Assembly: GCA_903845055.1 (NCBI GenBank)
Contig: CAIMWF010000097.1
Location: 1-56,145, forward strand
Reading direction: 5' to 3'
Length of the DNA: 56,145 bases
Source of the DNA: an uncultured Bacteroidales bacterium
Lineage (GTDB): Bacteria; Bacteroidota; Bacteroidia; Bacteroidales; FEN-979
The notes under the pieces are model-generated. The model had not been told where the DNA came from. It searched no databases and was given only the letters and a program-made list of their open reading frames with translations. Both the position numbers and the translations under genes were made by a program. Below, one piece after another: positions 1 to 7,618 of this stretch (its first letter is position 1; each line of letters opens with the position of its first letter).

Positions 1-384
1 GCCACGGGCCAGACCTACACGGTGACCCACAACACGGGTTACTATTGGGTTGTTGTAACGGTCAACGGTTGTTCTTCACCGCTCTCGAACAAAGTTTGGG
101 TGGTGATGACCGGCCAGCAAGAGCTCAACGGGAGCAGCTTCAACGTGTACCCGGTACCCAACGACGGGCGGTTCACCTTAACTATTGCCAGCCCGGTACA
201 GGAAACCTTCACCATCGAGATCTACAACCAGCTTGGAGCGAAGATCTACGAACTGGGTGATGTGCAGGTAAACGGCACATTCGAAAAGCAGGTTGACCTG
301 CGACCCATCGCCAACGGCATCTACTCAGTCGTGTTCCTCAACAGCGAACACAAGGTGGTGAAGAAGGTGCTGGTCAATAAATAA
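1..384 (+). CDS. C-terminal fragment of a T9SS-secreted protein
   Basis: The reading frame is open to the left edge, so only the last 127 residues are visible. The final ~80 residues (from FNVYPVPNDGRF to KKVLVNK) have the layout of a T9SS type A sorting domain: a YPxPNxGxF start, alternating beta strands, a GIYSVVF strand and a basic tail. In that family the domain directs export across the outer membrane by the type IX system and is then cleaved. The part before it (GYYWVVVTVNGCSSPLSN) looks like the end of an Ig/PKD-like adhesive repeat. The function of the missing N-terminal part cannot be told. An in-frame GTG at 22 is unlikely to be the true start. Confidence 0.85.
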   Translation, partial: ATGQTYTVTHNTGYYWVVVTVNGCSSPLSNKVWVVMTGQQELNGSSFNVYPVPNDGRFTLTIASPVQETFTIEIYNQLGAKIYELGDVQVNGTFEKQVDLRPIANGIYSVVFLNSEHKVVKKVLVNK

Positions 385-386
385 GA

Positions 387-407
387 CAACAGGCAACAGG
401 CAACAGG
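387..407. repeat. 7-base tandem repeat, three CAACAGG units
   Basis: Three perfect copies of CAACAGG follow the stop codon of the T9SS gene by two bases. This is the first of several strictly periodic short arrays between genes in this window. Confidence 0.8.
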
Positions 408-432
408 CATTATTGCCTGAGCCTGGATAATG

Positions 433-472
433 AAAAGGCTGTCCCGTTTTTTGGGGCGGCCTTTTCTTTTGG
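433..472 (+). terminator. Rho-independent terminator after the T9SS gene
   Basis: AAAAGGCTGTCCC pairs with GGGCGGCCTTTT around a GTTTTTTG loop, followed by a T-rich run (TTTTCTTTT). It lies about 50 bases after the T9SS stop codon. Confidence 0.8.
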
Positions 473-474
473 CT

Positions 475-502
475 CAAAGTTCAAAACTCAAAATTCAAAC
501 CT
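475..502. repeat. Degenerate 7-base tandem array (CAAANNT units)
   Basis: Four consecutive 7-mers, CAAAGTT, CAAAACT, CAAAATT and CAAACCT, keep exact phase. The region is non-coding. Confidence 0.7.
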
Positions 503-538
503 GGAGCGCTGTTCTTTCTCCCGGCCTGCGATCTCTTA

Positions 539-573
539 AATCGTCAATCGTGAATCTTAATTCGTAAATTGTA
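539..573. repeat. Degenerate 7-base tandem array (AATCGTN-like units)
   Basis: Five 7-mers in phase: AATCGTC, AATCGTG, AATCTTA, ATTCGTA, AATTGTA. The array sits about 60 bases before the methyltransferase gene. The rest of the 385-635 gap shows no gene. Confidence 0.6.
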
Positions 574-635
574 TAGACACACCGTGGTATTTTATAAAGT
601 AACTTTAACCCGTCGGACCAATAATTTTACTCATC

Positions 636-1292
636 ATGATGAACGATGACATTGATGCCTATGCAGAGGCGCACAGTTCGCCTGAACCGCCTGTACTGGC
701 AAAGCTTAACAGGGAAACCAACCTTTCTCAGGTTTATCCGCAAATGCTCTCCGGACACCTGCAGGGCACCTTTCTGCAGATGATCAGTGCCATCATGCGC
801 CCCAGCAGGATTCTTGAAATCGGAACCTTTACCGGGTATTCGGCCATACACCTGGCAATGGGTGCCTGGCCAGCGAAAGACACTCCTGCTGATTGCGGCA
901 TTCTGCATACCATCGAGATCAACCCCGAACAGGAGGAGATGATCAGGGAATATATCCGTAAATCGGAAATGGAAGAGATGATCGTACTGCATATCGGCGA
1001 TGCCATGGAGGTCATCCCTGAAATTGACGAAACCTGGGACCTGGTCTTTATTGACGCCGACAAAACCGGTTACCTTGACTATTATAATCTCGTTTTGCCG
1101 AGGCTGCGCAGGGGAGGGGTGATCATCGCCGACAATGTGTTGTGGAGTGGCAAGGTACTGGATGCACCGGAAAATATGGACAGGGACACCCTGGCCCTCT
1201 CTAGTTTCAACGAACATGTCACGAATGATCCGCGGGTTCAGAACCTGCTCATGCCATTGAGGGACGGGCTGATGATGATCAGGAAACTCTGA
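636..1292 (+). CDS. O-methyltransferase, caffeoyl-CoA/catechol type
   Basis: Soluble class I SAM-dependent methyltransferase of 218 residues, the usual length for this group. Visible motifs in order: motif I RILEIGTFTGYSAI near residue 58, an acidic ribose-binding residue in HTIEINPEQ, DLVFIDADK near 135 and ADNVLWSGKV near 165. The two acidic segments normally hold the divalent metal that positions the hydroxyl acceptor. The acceptor is unknown; bacterial members act on catechol-like small molecules. Two ATGs stand together at 636 and 639 and either could be used. The gene is alone, with the opposing tmk-purE pair directly downstream. Confidence 0.88.
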   Translation: MMNDDIDAYAEAHSSPEPPVLAKLNRETNLSQVYPQMLSGHLQGTFLQMISAIMRPSRILEIGTFTGYSAIHLAMGAWPAKDTPADCGILHTIEINPEQEEMIREYIRKSEMEEMIVLHIGDAMEVIPEIDETWDLVFIDADKTGYLDYYNLVLPRLRRGGVIIADNVLWSGKVLDAPENMDRDTLALSSFNEHVTNDPRVQNLLMPLRDGLMMIRKL

Positions 1293-1328
1293 AATCCCTG
1301 GCAATCCATGTTTCCGCCCGGAGATTGG

Positions 1329-1958
1329 TTATCTTTCGTTTTTATACCCTGATATTTCATTCCAGATATCCGCTGCGATCACTTCAGGGGCACGGTCACC
1401 GGTGGTGATGAAAATCTTTTCGAGGGATTTCAGTTTTTCGAAGGCTTCAAGATACCGGTTTTTTACATTGGTTAGGTTCTCGAGGGTTTCATAAAGCTCG
1501 GTCGAACTTCTGCCCTCCTGGAGCCGTTTCATGCTGATCTCAGGCTGGATGTCGATATAAATGTTCACATCGGGCCGAAGCAGGCCGGCACTCAGCGAAT
1601 TTGCCTCTATGACCCAATCCATTGGCATGTGGGTGCCGTGATAAGCATACGAGGAAAAGTAATACCGGTCGGTGATTACCGTGTAGCCATCTTCGAGTTT
1701 TTGCAGGATGCCGTCCGTTTTGTTCAGGAGATGGTCGAGCCGGTCGGCAACAAAAAGTCCGGCAATGGTGCGGTGATCGGCCTCAATACGGTGGTTGAAA
1801 ATATTCCTGATCACCGAGCCGACCGGCCCTCCCGTTGGCTCACAGGTGGCATATACTTTGTGCCCTGTTTTTTTAAGCTGATCGGTTAACAATTTAACCT
1901 GCGTGCTTTTGCCGCAACCGTCGATGCCCTCGAAAGCGATGAAAAGGTTGTTTCTCAT
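1329..1958 (-). CDS. tmk: Thymidylate kinase
   Basis: Phosphorylates dTMP to dTDP for DNA synthesis. The 209-residue protein has the P-loop FEGIDGCGKST at residues 9-19, the TDRYYFSSYAYHG segment that contacts the nucleotide base, and a LID region around EGRSSTELYE. Length is normal for bacterial Tmk. Its ATG overlaps the stop of purE by four bases (ATGA), so the two are very probably translated from one message starting upstream of purE. Confidence 0.95.
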   Translation of the reverse strand: MRNNLFIAFEGIDGCGKSTQVKLLTDQLKKTGHKVYATCEPTGGPVGSVIRNIFNHRIEADHRTIAGLFVADRLDHLLNKTDGILQKLEDGYTVITDRYYFSSYAYHGTHMPMDWVIEANSLSAGLLRPDVNIYIDIQPEISMKRLQEGRSSTELYETLENLTNVKNRYLEAFEKLKSLEKIFITTGDRAPEVIAADIWNEISGYKNER

Positions 1959-2461
1959 ATGACCCTGTAGGCATAAGTAACCGATTTCAACTCCTCGTTC
2001 GCCCTGGTGATCTTTACCTTAAGTTCTTCCTTGAAGGCAGTCATCCTGACCTGGAGTTCAGGGTCGGAAACAGCCAGGATCTGGGCGGCCAGGATCGCGG
2101 CATTCTGTGCGCCATTGATCCCGACGGTGGCCACCGGGATTCCCGGGGGCATCTGGACAATGGCCAGCAGCGCATCGAGTCCGTCGAGCGAAGCCTTGAT
2201 GGGAACGCCGATTACCGGGAGAATTGTCATTGCAGCAATCACGCCGGGAAGATGGGCTGCCATACCCGCTGCCGCGATGATAACGCATACCCCCCGCTGC
2301 CGGGCATTTTTCGCAAACTCTTCCACCTTTTCGGGGGTACGGTGTGCCGAAAGTGCATTGATCTCGAAATGGATCTGCATGTCATTCAGAAATTTTGCGG
2401 CTGCTTCCATGACCGGCAGATCGGAAGTGCTGCCCATGATGATACTGACTTTAGGTTCCAT
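1955..2461 (-). CDS. purE: N5-carboxyaminoimidazole ribonucleotide mutase (PurE, class I)
   Basis: Moves the carboxyl group of N5-CAIR to give CAIR in de novo purine synthesis. The 168-residue chain shows the phosphate-binding GSTSD (residues 10-14), the catalytic SAHRTP loop (38-43) and the AAAGMAAHLPG segment, all typical of class I PurE. It is the first gene of a leftward pair with tmk, and a -7 element on the minus strand lies 26 bases upstream. No PurK is visible in the window; purC is 29 kb away. Confidence 0.95.
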   Translation of the reverse strand: MEPKVSIIMGSTSDLPVMEAAAKFLNDMQIHFEINALSAHRTPEKVEEFAKNARQRGVCVIIAAAGMAAHLPGVIAAMTILPVIGVPIKASLDGLDALLAIVQMPPGIPVATVGINGAQNAAILAAQILAVSDPELQVRMTAFKEELKVKITRANEELKSVTYAYRVI

Positions 2462-2486
2462 ATATCTTTGATTTTGAGATTCAGGG

Positions 2487-2494
2487 CAAAATTA
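2487..2494 (-). promoter_or_regulatory. -7 promoter element (TAATTTTG) for purE-tmk
   Basis: On the minus strand the sequence reads TAATTTTG, matching the Bacteroidetes TAnnTTTG -7 consensus, 26 bases before the purE ATG. No convincing -33 TTG was found at the usual distance. Confidence 0.6.
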
Positions 2495-2506
2495 GAATAT
2501 TTTGAC

Positions 2507-2514
2507 TACTTTTG
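2507..2514 (+). promoter_or_regulatory. -7 promoter element (TACTTTTG) for hpt
   Basis: TACTTTTG matches TAnnTTTG and ends 24 bases before the ATG at 2539. This makes the TTG at 2512 an unlikely start, since it would lie inside the promoter. Confidence 0.65.
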
Positions 2515-2538
2515 CATAGAAGTAATATCCGCTTGAAT

Positions 2539-3090
2539 ATGACAAAGGTACAGGTCAGGGAATTGTTTTTTGAGAAATTTATAGCCAGGGAAGAAATTGA
2601 TTCTGCAGTCCAAAAAGTTGCGGATGGAATCAACCGTGATTACGCCGGGAAAAACCCGTTGCTGCTTGCAATCCTGAACGGCTCTTTTATTTTTGCCTCC
2701 GACCTGATGCGCAAGATTACGATTCCATGTGAAATTTCGTTTGTTAAATTTGCCTCCTATGAAGGTACGTTGACCACCTCCAAGGTGAAAGAGCTGATCG
2801 GCGTTGGCGAAGAGCTGGAGGGGCGACATGTCATCGTAGTTGAGGACATTGTTGATACCGGTATTACCGTACAAAAATTGCTCCACGACATCCGTAAAAA
2901 AAATCCGCTTGATGTGAAGCTCGCCTGTTTTTGTTTTAAACGGGAGGCTTTTGAAAAGGATTTCAGCATCGATTATCTCGGCATGGAGGTTCCCAATTTT
3001 TTCATTGTGGGTTATGGCCTCGATTATAACGGGTACGGCAGAAACCTGCCTGACATATACAAGATTTGTAAAAACGGAGTGGAACTATAA
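2539..3090 (+). CDS. hpt: Hypoxanthine phosphoribosyltransferase
   Basis: Purine salvage enzyme that joins hypoxanthine or guanine to PRPP. From the ATG at 2539 the protein has 183 residues, typical for bacterial HPRT. The PRPP-binding signature VIVVEDIVDTGIT is intact, and the flexible-loop region around FVKFASYEGT is present. The frame can be extended to a TTG at 2512, but that codon overlaps the -7 promoter element. It heads a rightward cluster with adk, 11 bases downstream. Confidence 0.93.
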   Translation: MTKVQVRELFFEKFIAREEIDSAVQKVADGINRDYAGKNPLLLAILNGSFIFASDLMRKITIPCEISFVKFASYEGTLTTSKVKELIGVGEELEGRHVIVVEDIVDTGITVQKLLHDIRKKNPLDVKLACFCFKREAFEKDFSIDYLGMEVPNFFIVGYGLDYNGYGRNLPDIYKICKNGVEL

Positions 3091-3101
3091 ATTACTGAGA
3101 T

Positions 3102-3668
3102 ATGTTTAACTTGATTCTCTTTGGCCCCCCGGGTGCAGGAAAAGGTACCCAGGCAATAAAAATTGCAGAAAAATTCGGGTGGAAACATGTTTCCACGGGC
3201 GATATCCTCAGGGCTGAAGTAAGCCAGGGCACACCCCTCGGGCTAAAGGTAAAAGCGGTAATGGAAGCCGGGCACCTGGTTTCGGATGAATTGCTGATCG
3301 AGATCATGGAATCGGTGTTTGTGAACAATACCACCGTTAGCGGCTTCGTGCTTGACGGGTTTCCACGCACACTGAAGCAGGCTCAGGAACTTGATGAAAT
3401 GCTTGCGCAGCATGATGAGTCGGTATCCATGGTGCTTGCGCTTGAGGTAAACGAAGATGAACTGGTCACACGCTTGCTGAAACGGGCCCTCGAACAGGGA
3501 AGAAAAGATGATACCGAGGAGGTGATCAAAAACAGGCTTGTCCAGTACCACCATCATACCGCTCCGCTGGTTGAATACTACAGGGCAAAAAATCTATACA
3601 AAGAGGTGCACGGTGTCGGCTCCATCGATGACATCTTTGCCCAGCTTTGTTCGGTGATCAATGCCTGA
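3102..3668 (+). CDS. adk: Adenylate kinase
   Basis: Interconverts ATP + AMP and 2 ADP in the cytosol. P-loop FGPPGAGKGTQ at residues 6-16, the AMP-binding STGDILR segment, the LDGFPRT motif and a short LID (around LEQGRKDDTEE) without zinc-binding cysteines. At 188 residues it belongs to the short-LID form common in Bacteroidetes. It follows hpt closely and precedes obgE, a frequent gene order in this phylum. Confidence 0.95.
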   Translation: MFNLILFGPPGAGKGTQAIKIAEKFGWKHVSTGDILRAEVSQGTPLGLKVKAVMEAGHLVSDELLIEIMESVFVNNTTVSGFVLDGFPRTLKQAQELDEMLAQHDESVSMVLALEVNEDELVTRLLKRALEQGRKDDTEEVIKNRLVQYHHHTAPLVEYYRAKNLYKEVHGVGSIDDIFAQLCSVINA

Positions 3669-3786
3669 GAATGTTACCATCGCTGGCAGATGATCTTTAC
3701 CCGGAACGTCGTCAGTTTGTTTTTTATTTTCATCATGGTTCAGAAATTGAATCGTGAAATCCATACCATAAAACACCAATTCTCCT

Positions 3787-4782
3787 GTGGCTGAATCGAA
3801 CTTTGTAGACTATGTCAAAATCCATTGTGCTTCCGGGAACGGAGGGGCCGGGTCGCGTCATTTCATGCGCACCCGTACCAACGCAAACGGTGGGCCCGAC
3901 GGTGGCGACGGTGGGCGCGGAGGACATGTAATACTGAAGGGAAACAGCCAGTACTGGACCCTCCTCCACCTGAAATTTACAAAGCACCTCAAGGCCGAGC
4001 ACGGGGGTGCGGGTTCCAAACAGCTCATGCACGGAGCCAACGGGCAGGATGTCATCGTGGATGTTCCCCTTGGGACTATTGCGCGCGATGCCGAGACCGG
4101 GGCTTTTGAATTTGAGATTACCGAGGACGGGCAGACCTTTGTTTTGGTCTCGGGTGGCCGCGGAGGACTGGGAAACGACCATTTTAAGACCCCGACGCGG
4201 CAGGCGCCTAAATTTGCCCAGCCGGGAGAACCCGGGCTGGAATTCTGGAAGATCCTCGAACTGAAACTGCTGGCGGATGTCGGACTTGTCGGGTTTCCCA
4301 ATGCCGGGAAATCGACCCTGCTTTCGGTTATATCGGCTGCAAAACCCCAGATCGCCGACTATCCCTTTACCACCCTGGTACCCAACCTTGGCATTGTAAG
4401 TTACCAGGAGCAGAAGTCGTTCATCATGGCGGATATCCCCGGGATCATCGAAGGAGCCCATGAAGGTAAAGGACTCGGATTGCGTTTCCTCCGGCACATT
4501 GAGCGCAACGCGGTTCTCCTGTTCATGGTCCCGGTTGATTCAAAGGATATCAGGAAGGAATACCTCATCCTGCTGAATGAACTTAAACAATACAACCCCG
4601 AGCTTCTTGACAAGTACCGCGTGCTGGCCATCACCAAGGCCGACCTGGCGGATGCTGAGATTACACACGAACTTAAAAAGGACCTTCCCGATATCCCGCT
4701 GGTTTTCATCTCCTCTCACCGGAAGACCGGGTTGGAACAACTGAAGAAAATGCTCTGGGAGGAGCTGAACCGGGGCGCATAA
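3787..4782 (+). CDS. obgE: GTPase ObgE/CgtA
   Basis: Ribosome-associated GTPase for late 50S assembly and stress control. It has a glycine-rich Obg domain in the first ~160 residues ([20 protein letters not shown]), then a G domain with G1 [13 protein letters not shown]3 DIPGIIEG, G4 TKAD and an SSHRKTG G5-like segment. With 331 residues it lacks the C-terminal OCT extension, as is usual outside Firmicutes and Actinobacteria. The chosen start is GTG at 3787, which gives the conserved [11 protein letters not shown] beginning. Confidence 0.95.
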   Translation: MAESNFVDYVKIHCASGNGGAGSRHFMRTRTNANGGPDGGDGGRGGHVILKGNSQYWTLLHLKFTKHLKAEHGGAGSKQLMHGANGQDVIVDVPLGTIARDAETGAFEFEITEDGQTFVLVSGGRGGLGNDHFKTPTRQAPKFAQPGEPGLEFWKILELKLLADVGLVGFPNAGKSTLLSVISAAKPQIADYPFTTLVPNLGIVSYQEQKSFIMADIPGIIEGAHEGKGLGLRFLRHIERNAVLLFMVPVDSKDIRKEYLILLNELKQYNPELLDKYRVLAITKADLADAEITHELKKDLPDIPLVFISSHRKTGLEQLKKMLWEELNRGA

Positions 4783-4801
4783 TACGCAAAACACCTGTCC
4801 T

Positions 4802-5383
4802 TTGGATACCCTGATGTCGGTCGACCGATCACTGTTCTTGTTCCTGAACGGACTTCATTGCTCCTTTCTTGACCCGGTGATGTATTACGGTACCCGCACC
4901 GTTTTATGGCTTCCCCTCTACATCCTTTTTTTATATGCGGTGATCCGCCGTCACCGATGGCAGGCAATACGGATCCTTATATGCGCAATGGTCATGATCA
5001 TTGCCAGTGACCAGCTTTCGAACATCTTCAAGGACTTTGTTGCACGACCGCGGCCTTCGCATGAGCCCGGGTTGACCGGGATTCACCTGGTGCGCGGCTA
5101 TACCGGTGGGCAATTCGGATTTTATTCTGCACATGCTTCCACCACCCTGGCCATTGCCATTTTCCTGATCAGCTTGCTGGGAAAAAGATGCCGGTTTTTT
5201 ACTCCTTCAATCCTTTTCTGGGCCTTTTTCATGTCGTTTACCCGGATCTACCTCGGGGTGCATTATCCCTCCGACATCCTTGCCGGGTGGCTGGCAGGCG
5301 GTCTTATCGGGTGGGGTGCCTCACGGGCATGCCGGATGCTCATCGATGAAGATCGGCATGTCGCCGGAAGAAGCAGTTCCTGA
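4802..5383 (+). CDS. PAP2-family membrane phosphatase
   Basis: Probable integral-membrane lipid phosphatase (undecaprenyl-diphosphatase or phosphatidylglycerophosphatase type). The three PAP2 motifs are visible: KDFVARPRP (KX6RP), YSAHAS in place of PSGH, and TRIYLGVHYPSD in place of SRxxxxxHxxxD. Several hydrophobic segments surround them. The substrate cannot be decided from sequence. The start is TTG at 4802 or ATG at 4814; the TTG gives the common family N-terminus. It lies 19 bases after obgE and is probably co-transcribed. Confidence 0.85.
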   Translation: MDTLMSVDRSLFLFLNGLHCSFLDPVMYYGTRTVLWLPLYILFLYAVIRRHRWQAIRILICAMVMIIASDQLSNIFKDFVARPRPSHEPGLTGIHLVRGYTGGQFGFYSAHASTTLAIAIFLISLLGKRCRFFTPSILFWAFFMSFTRIYLGVHYPSDILAGWLAGGLIGWGASRACRMLIDEDRHVAGRSSS

Positions 5384-5473
5384 CCTGCGCAACTTACCCG
5401 GTTGTGAAAAAATCATTGCCTGCATACAAATTTGCCCGATTTACCGTTTAGAAATAAACTTACTTGTACAGCT

Positions 5474-6037
5474 ATGAAAAAGTCGTTGAAATTCATATTA
5501 TTGTTTGCCATGGCAGTATTGACCGGGATTCCGAAAGGCTATTCCGATGGGCCCCTTGATCCCGTGAAAGTTGGCAGCTGGACCATCAATGCAGGTATGG
5601 GCCCTGCCACCCCGTTTTTCGGCAACGGTGCCGGTTTTGGTCCCGCAATGAAAGGATCGTTCGAAACCGGGATGTGGGATGCCGGCCCTGGTGTGATCAC
5701 CCTCGGAGGGGAAACTGCTTTTTCATTTTTCACCTACCACTATGGCAAAGGCTGGAATGAATCCTGGGTCAATCTTATTTTTGCAGCCCGGGGGGGCTAT
5801 CATTACGGCTGGGATGTGGAGGGACTGGATACCTACGCGGGCGTTCCCCTCGGAATAGGATTTTCGGCACATTCAGGAGACAAACACCCGGGAAGCCGGG
5901 GTTATGCTCCTGTTTTTCCCTATGCAGGCATCTTTTTCGGTGCCTCCTGGTTTTTCAACAAATCCATCGGGATCAACGGGGAGGTTGGATATAACTCAAC
6001 CTATGCAAATATCGGGGTCATATTCAAACTCAAATAG
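5474..6037 (+). CDS. Putative outer-membrane beta-barrel protein
   Basis: From the ATG at 5474 the product has 187 residues with a clear signal peptide (KKSLKFILLFAMAVLTG). The rest alternates short aromatic-rich strands and glycine turns (WTINAGMGPATPF, GGETAFSFFTYHYG, YAGIFFGASWFF) and ends in an amphipathic strand, as in small Bacteroidetes outer-membrane barrels. No enzyme motif is seen. The frame is open upstream to 5432, but that extension would put the signal sequence inside the protein. The specific role is unknown. Confidence 0.7.
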   Translation: MKKSLKFILLFAMAVLTGIPKGYSDGPLDPVKVGSWTINAGMGPATPFFGNGAGFGPAMKGSFETGMWDAGPGVITLGGETAFSFFTYHYGKGWNESWVNLIFAARGGYHYGWDVEGLDTYAGVPLGIGFSAHSGDKHPGSRGYAPVFPYAGIFFGASWFFNKSIGINGEVGYNSTYANIGVIFKLK

Positions 6038-6044
6038 CAGGCAC

Positions 6045-6509
6045 TTAATAACCGTAGGCCCTGCCTTCATACTTTGCAACCCTGATCCGGAAGACATTTA
6101 CCTCCCGGATGGAGGGAGGATTGAATTTGAATTCACCCCCGGGAGCGTATTTTGCCATGACAATTTGCATTGCATCCATTTTCTCCCCGGGAAGCGTGAT
6201 GAATTCAACCTTGCCGTAGCACAGAACACTGCGGTATTTCATGCTCCATGAGCAGGCAACCTGTTCATTCTGGTAGCGTAACAGGTGATCGGTTGTAAAG
6301 TTGATACAAACATCCGGGTGTTGTTGAAGGATCCCGGTTTTCTTCCCGTGCTGCGCCCCGTGAAGGTATATGATACCATCCAGGTATCCGAAATTCATAG
6401 GAATTACATAGGGTTTCCCGTCGGCATCGGTCATCGCGACATGGCAGACCAGGCACTGGCTGATGATCCCTTCGATCTCGTTCTGGTCAGAAATTGCGCG
6501 TACTCTCAT
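6045..6509 (-). CDS. Pyridoxamine 5'-phosphate oxidase-like / NimA-type flavoprotein
   Basis: A 154-residue protein of the FMN-binding split-barrel superfamily, closest in layout to NimA-like 5-nitroimidazole reductase proteins. Typical features are CLVCHVAMTDADGKPYVIPMNFGYLDGIIYLHG near the start and the central HGKKTGILQQHPDVCINF segment. Family members bind FMN or heme and act as small-molecule reductases; the actual substrate is unknown and drug resistance cannot be claimed. Its start overlaps the end of the upstream holin-like gene by 23 bases, so the two are probably one unit. Confidence 0.8.
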   Translation of the reverse strand: MRVRAISDQNEIEGIISQCLVCHVAMTDADGKPYVIPMNFGYLDGIIYLHGAQHGKKTGILQQHPDVCINFTTDHLLRYQNEQVACSWSMKYRSVLCYGKVEFITLPGEKMDAMQIVMAKYAPGGEFKFNPPSIREVNVFRIRVAKYEGRAYGY

Positions 6510-6846
6510 CGTGCGAAACTAATTTTTCCAATAACGAGGAAATTACAGAAAGGAAAATGCTGAAAATGAGCGCCCACCAGAAGCCGTCCACGACAAAACC
6601 CTTTACCCACGCCCCGGCGATCATGATGATGAGCGCATTGATGACCAGTAAAAAGAGTCCGAAGGTCAGTACGGTAAAAGGAATCGTTAGGACCACCATG
6701 AGCGGTTTCAGGAACAGGTTGAGGAAACTCAGCACCAGCGCCACAAGCAGTGCGGTCCAGAAAGAGGTCACATGAATCCCGGGCAAAAGGTAGCTTGAGA
6801 GCATAATCGCTACGGAGGTCAGGATGAGTTTTGGAAAAAATGGCAT
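6487..6846 (-). CDS. Phage-holin-4-like four-helix membrane protein
   Basis: A 119-residue integral membrane protein with four hydrophobic segments (FFPKLILTSVAIMLSSYLLP, FWTALLVALVLSFLNLFL, VLTIPFTVLTFGLFLLVINA, FWWALIFSIFLSVISSLLE). This matches the YvlD/phage_holin_4_2 family, found widely in bacterial chromosomes with no proven role. No phage genes are nearby, so a chromosomal membrane function is likelier than lysis. It is the first gene of a pair with the flavoprotein gene. Confidence 0.8.
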   Translation of the reverse strand: MPFFPKLILTSVAIMLSSYLLPGIHVTSFWTALLVALVLSFLNLFLKPLMVVLTIPFTVLTFGLFLLVINALIIMIAGAWVKGFVVDGFWWALIFSIFLSVISSLLEKLVSHDESTRNF

Positions 6847-6878
6847 AAGAATGAAGATTGGCAGTTGATTTGCACAGG

Positions 6879-6886
6879 CAAAGGTA
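6879..6886 (-). promoter_or_regulatory. -7 promoter element (TACCTTTG)
   Basis: Minus-strand TACCTTTG matches TAnnTTTG, 32 bases before the holin-like ATG. The rest of the 6847-7032 gap shows no other element. Confidence 0.55.
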
Positions 6887-7032
6887 TGGAAATAGTCAAC
6901 AATCCCGGGGACCTGGTTTTTAATTTCTTAGCCAGTGGCTACCGTCGGTCGGGGGAGGAGGTGTCAGGCGTCACGATTTTTTCTTTATTTTAGCCTGATT
7001 AACCTGAAACAAACGAACCAACCCAAACCCTC

Positions 7033-7602
7033 ATGTATCTTTTTTTTGACACCGAAACCACCGGGTTGCCCCGGAACTGGAAAGCACCTGTAACTGACCT
7101 CAGCAACTGGCCCCGAATGGTGCAACTTGCCTTCCTGTTTTATGATGCCCGGGGTAATAAAGTTGCTGGTGGAGATTATCTCATCAGGCCCGAAGGATTT
7201 ACCATTCCTGACGAAGCTTCCCGTATCCATGGCATAACCACCGAAAGAGCCCTGGAAGATGGCAAACCGCTTGCCCAGGTTCTTGGAGATTTCAGAACCC
7301 TGATTGAAGAGTCGGAATTCCTGGTGGCTCACAACATGAGCTTCGATGAGAAAATACTGGGCGCAGAATTTCTCAGGAAAAAAATGGCGGATTATACCGG
7401 GTCGCGGAAAAAGATATGTACCATGCTGAAAACTGTCGATTTTTGCGCCATTCCGGGACCTTACGGCAATAAATGGCCTAAACTTACCGAGTTGCATGTT
7501 AAATTGTTCGGCACTGGCTTTGAGGAGGCCCACAATGCCGCGGTCGACATTTCGGCCACTGCCAGGTGCTTCTGGGAACTGAAAAGGTTGGGCAAACTTT
7601 AA
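7033..7602 (+). CDS. DnaQ-like 3'-5' exonuclease (DEDDh)
   Basis: A 189-residue exonuclease-domain protein. The DEDDh catalytic set can be read: FFDTETTGLP (Asp6, Glu8), AHNMSFDEKIL (Asp) and the terminal HNAAVDISATARC (His and Asp five apart). No polymerase or other domain is attached, so it is either a stand-alone exonuclease or a proofreading-type accessory protein. It lies 16 bases before xseA, and the cluster of three exonuclease genes suggests a shared role in DNA repair or turnover. Confidence 0.85.
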   Translation: MYLFFDTETTGLPRNWKAPVTDLSNWPRMVQLAFLFYDARGNKVAGGDYLIRPEGFTIPDEASRIHGITTERALEDGKPLAQVLGDFRTLIEESEFLVAHNMSFDEKILGAEFLRKKMADYTGSRKKICTMLKTVDFCAIPGPYGNKWPKLTELHVKLFGTGFEEAHNAAVDISATARCFWELKRLGKL

Positions 7603-7618
7603 CGCCAGGGAGAGAACC

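Noticed and set aside
3733-4497. Minus-strand frame opposite obgE
   Set aside because: The glycine-rich Obg domain on the plus strand generates long open reverse frames by composition.
6487-6846. Holin-like gene as evidence of a prophage
   Set aside because: No lysin, capsid, portal or integrase genes are near, and this family is common on chromosomes.
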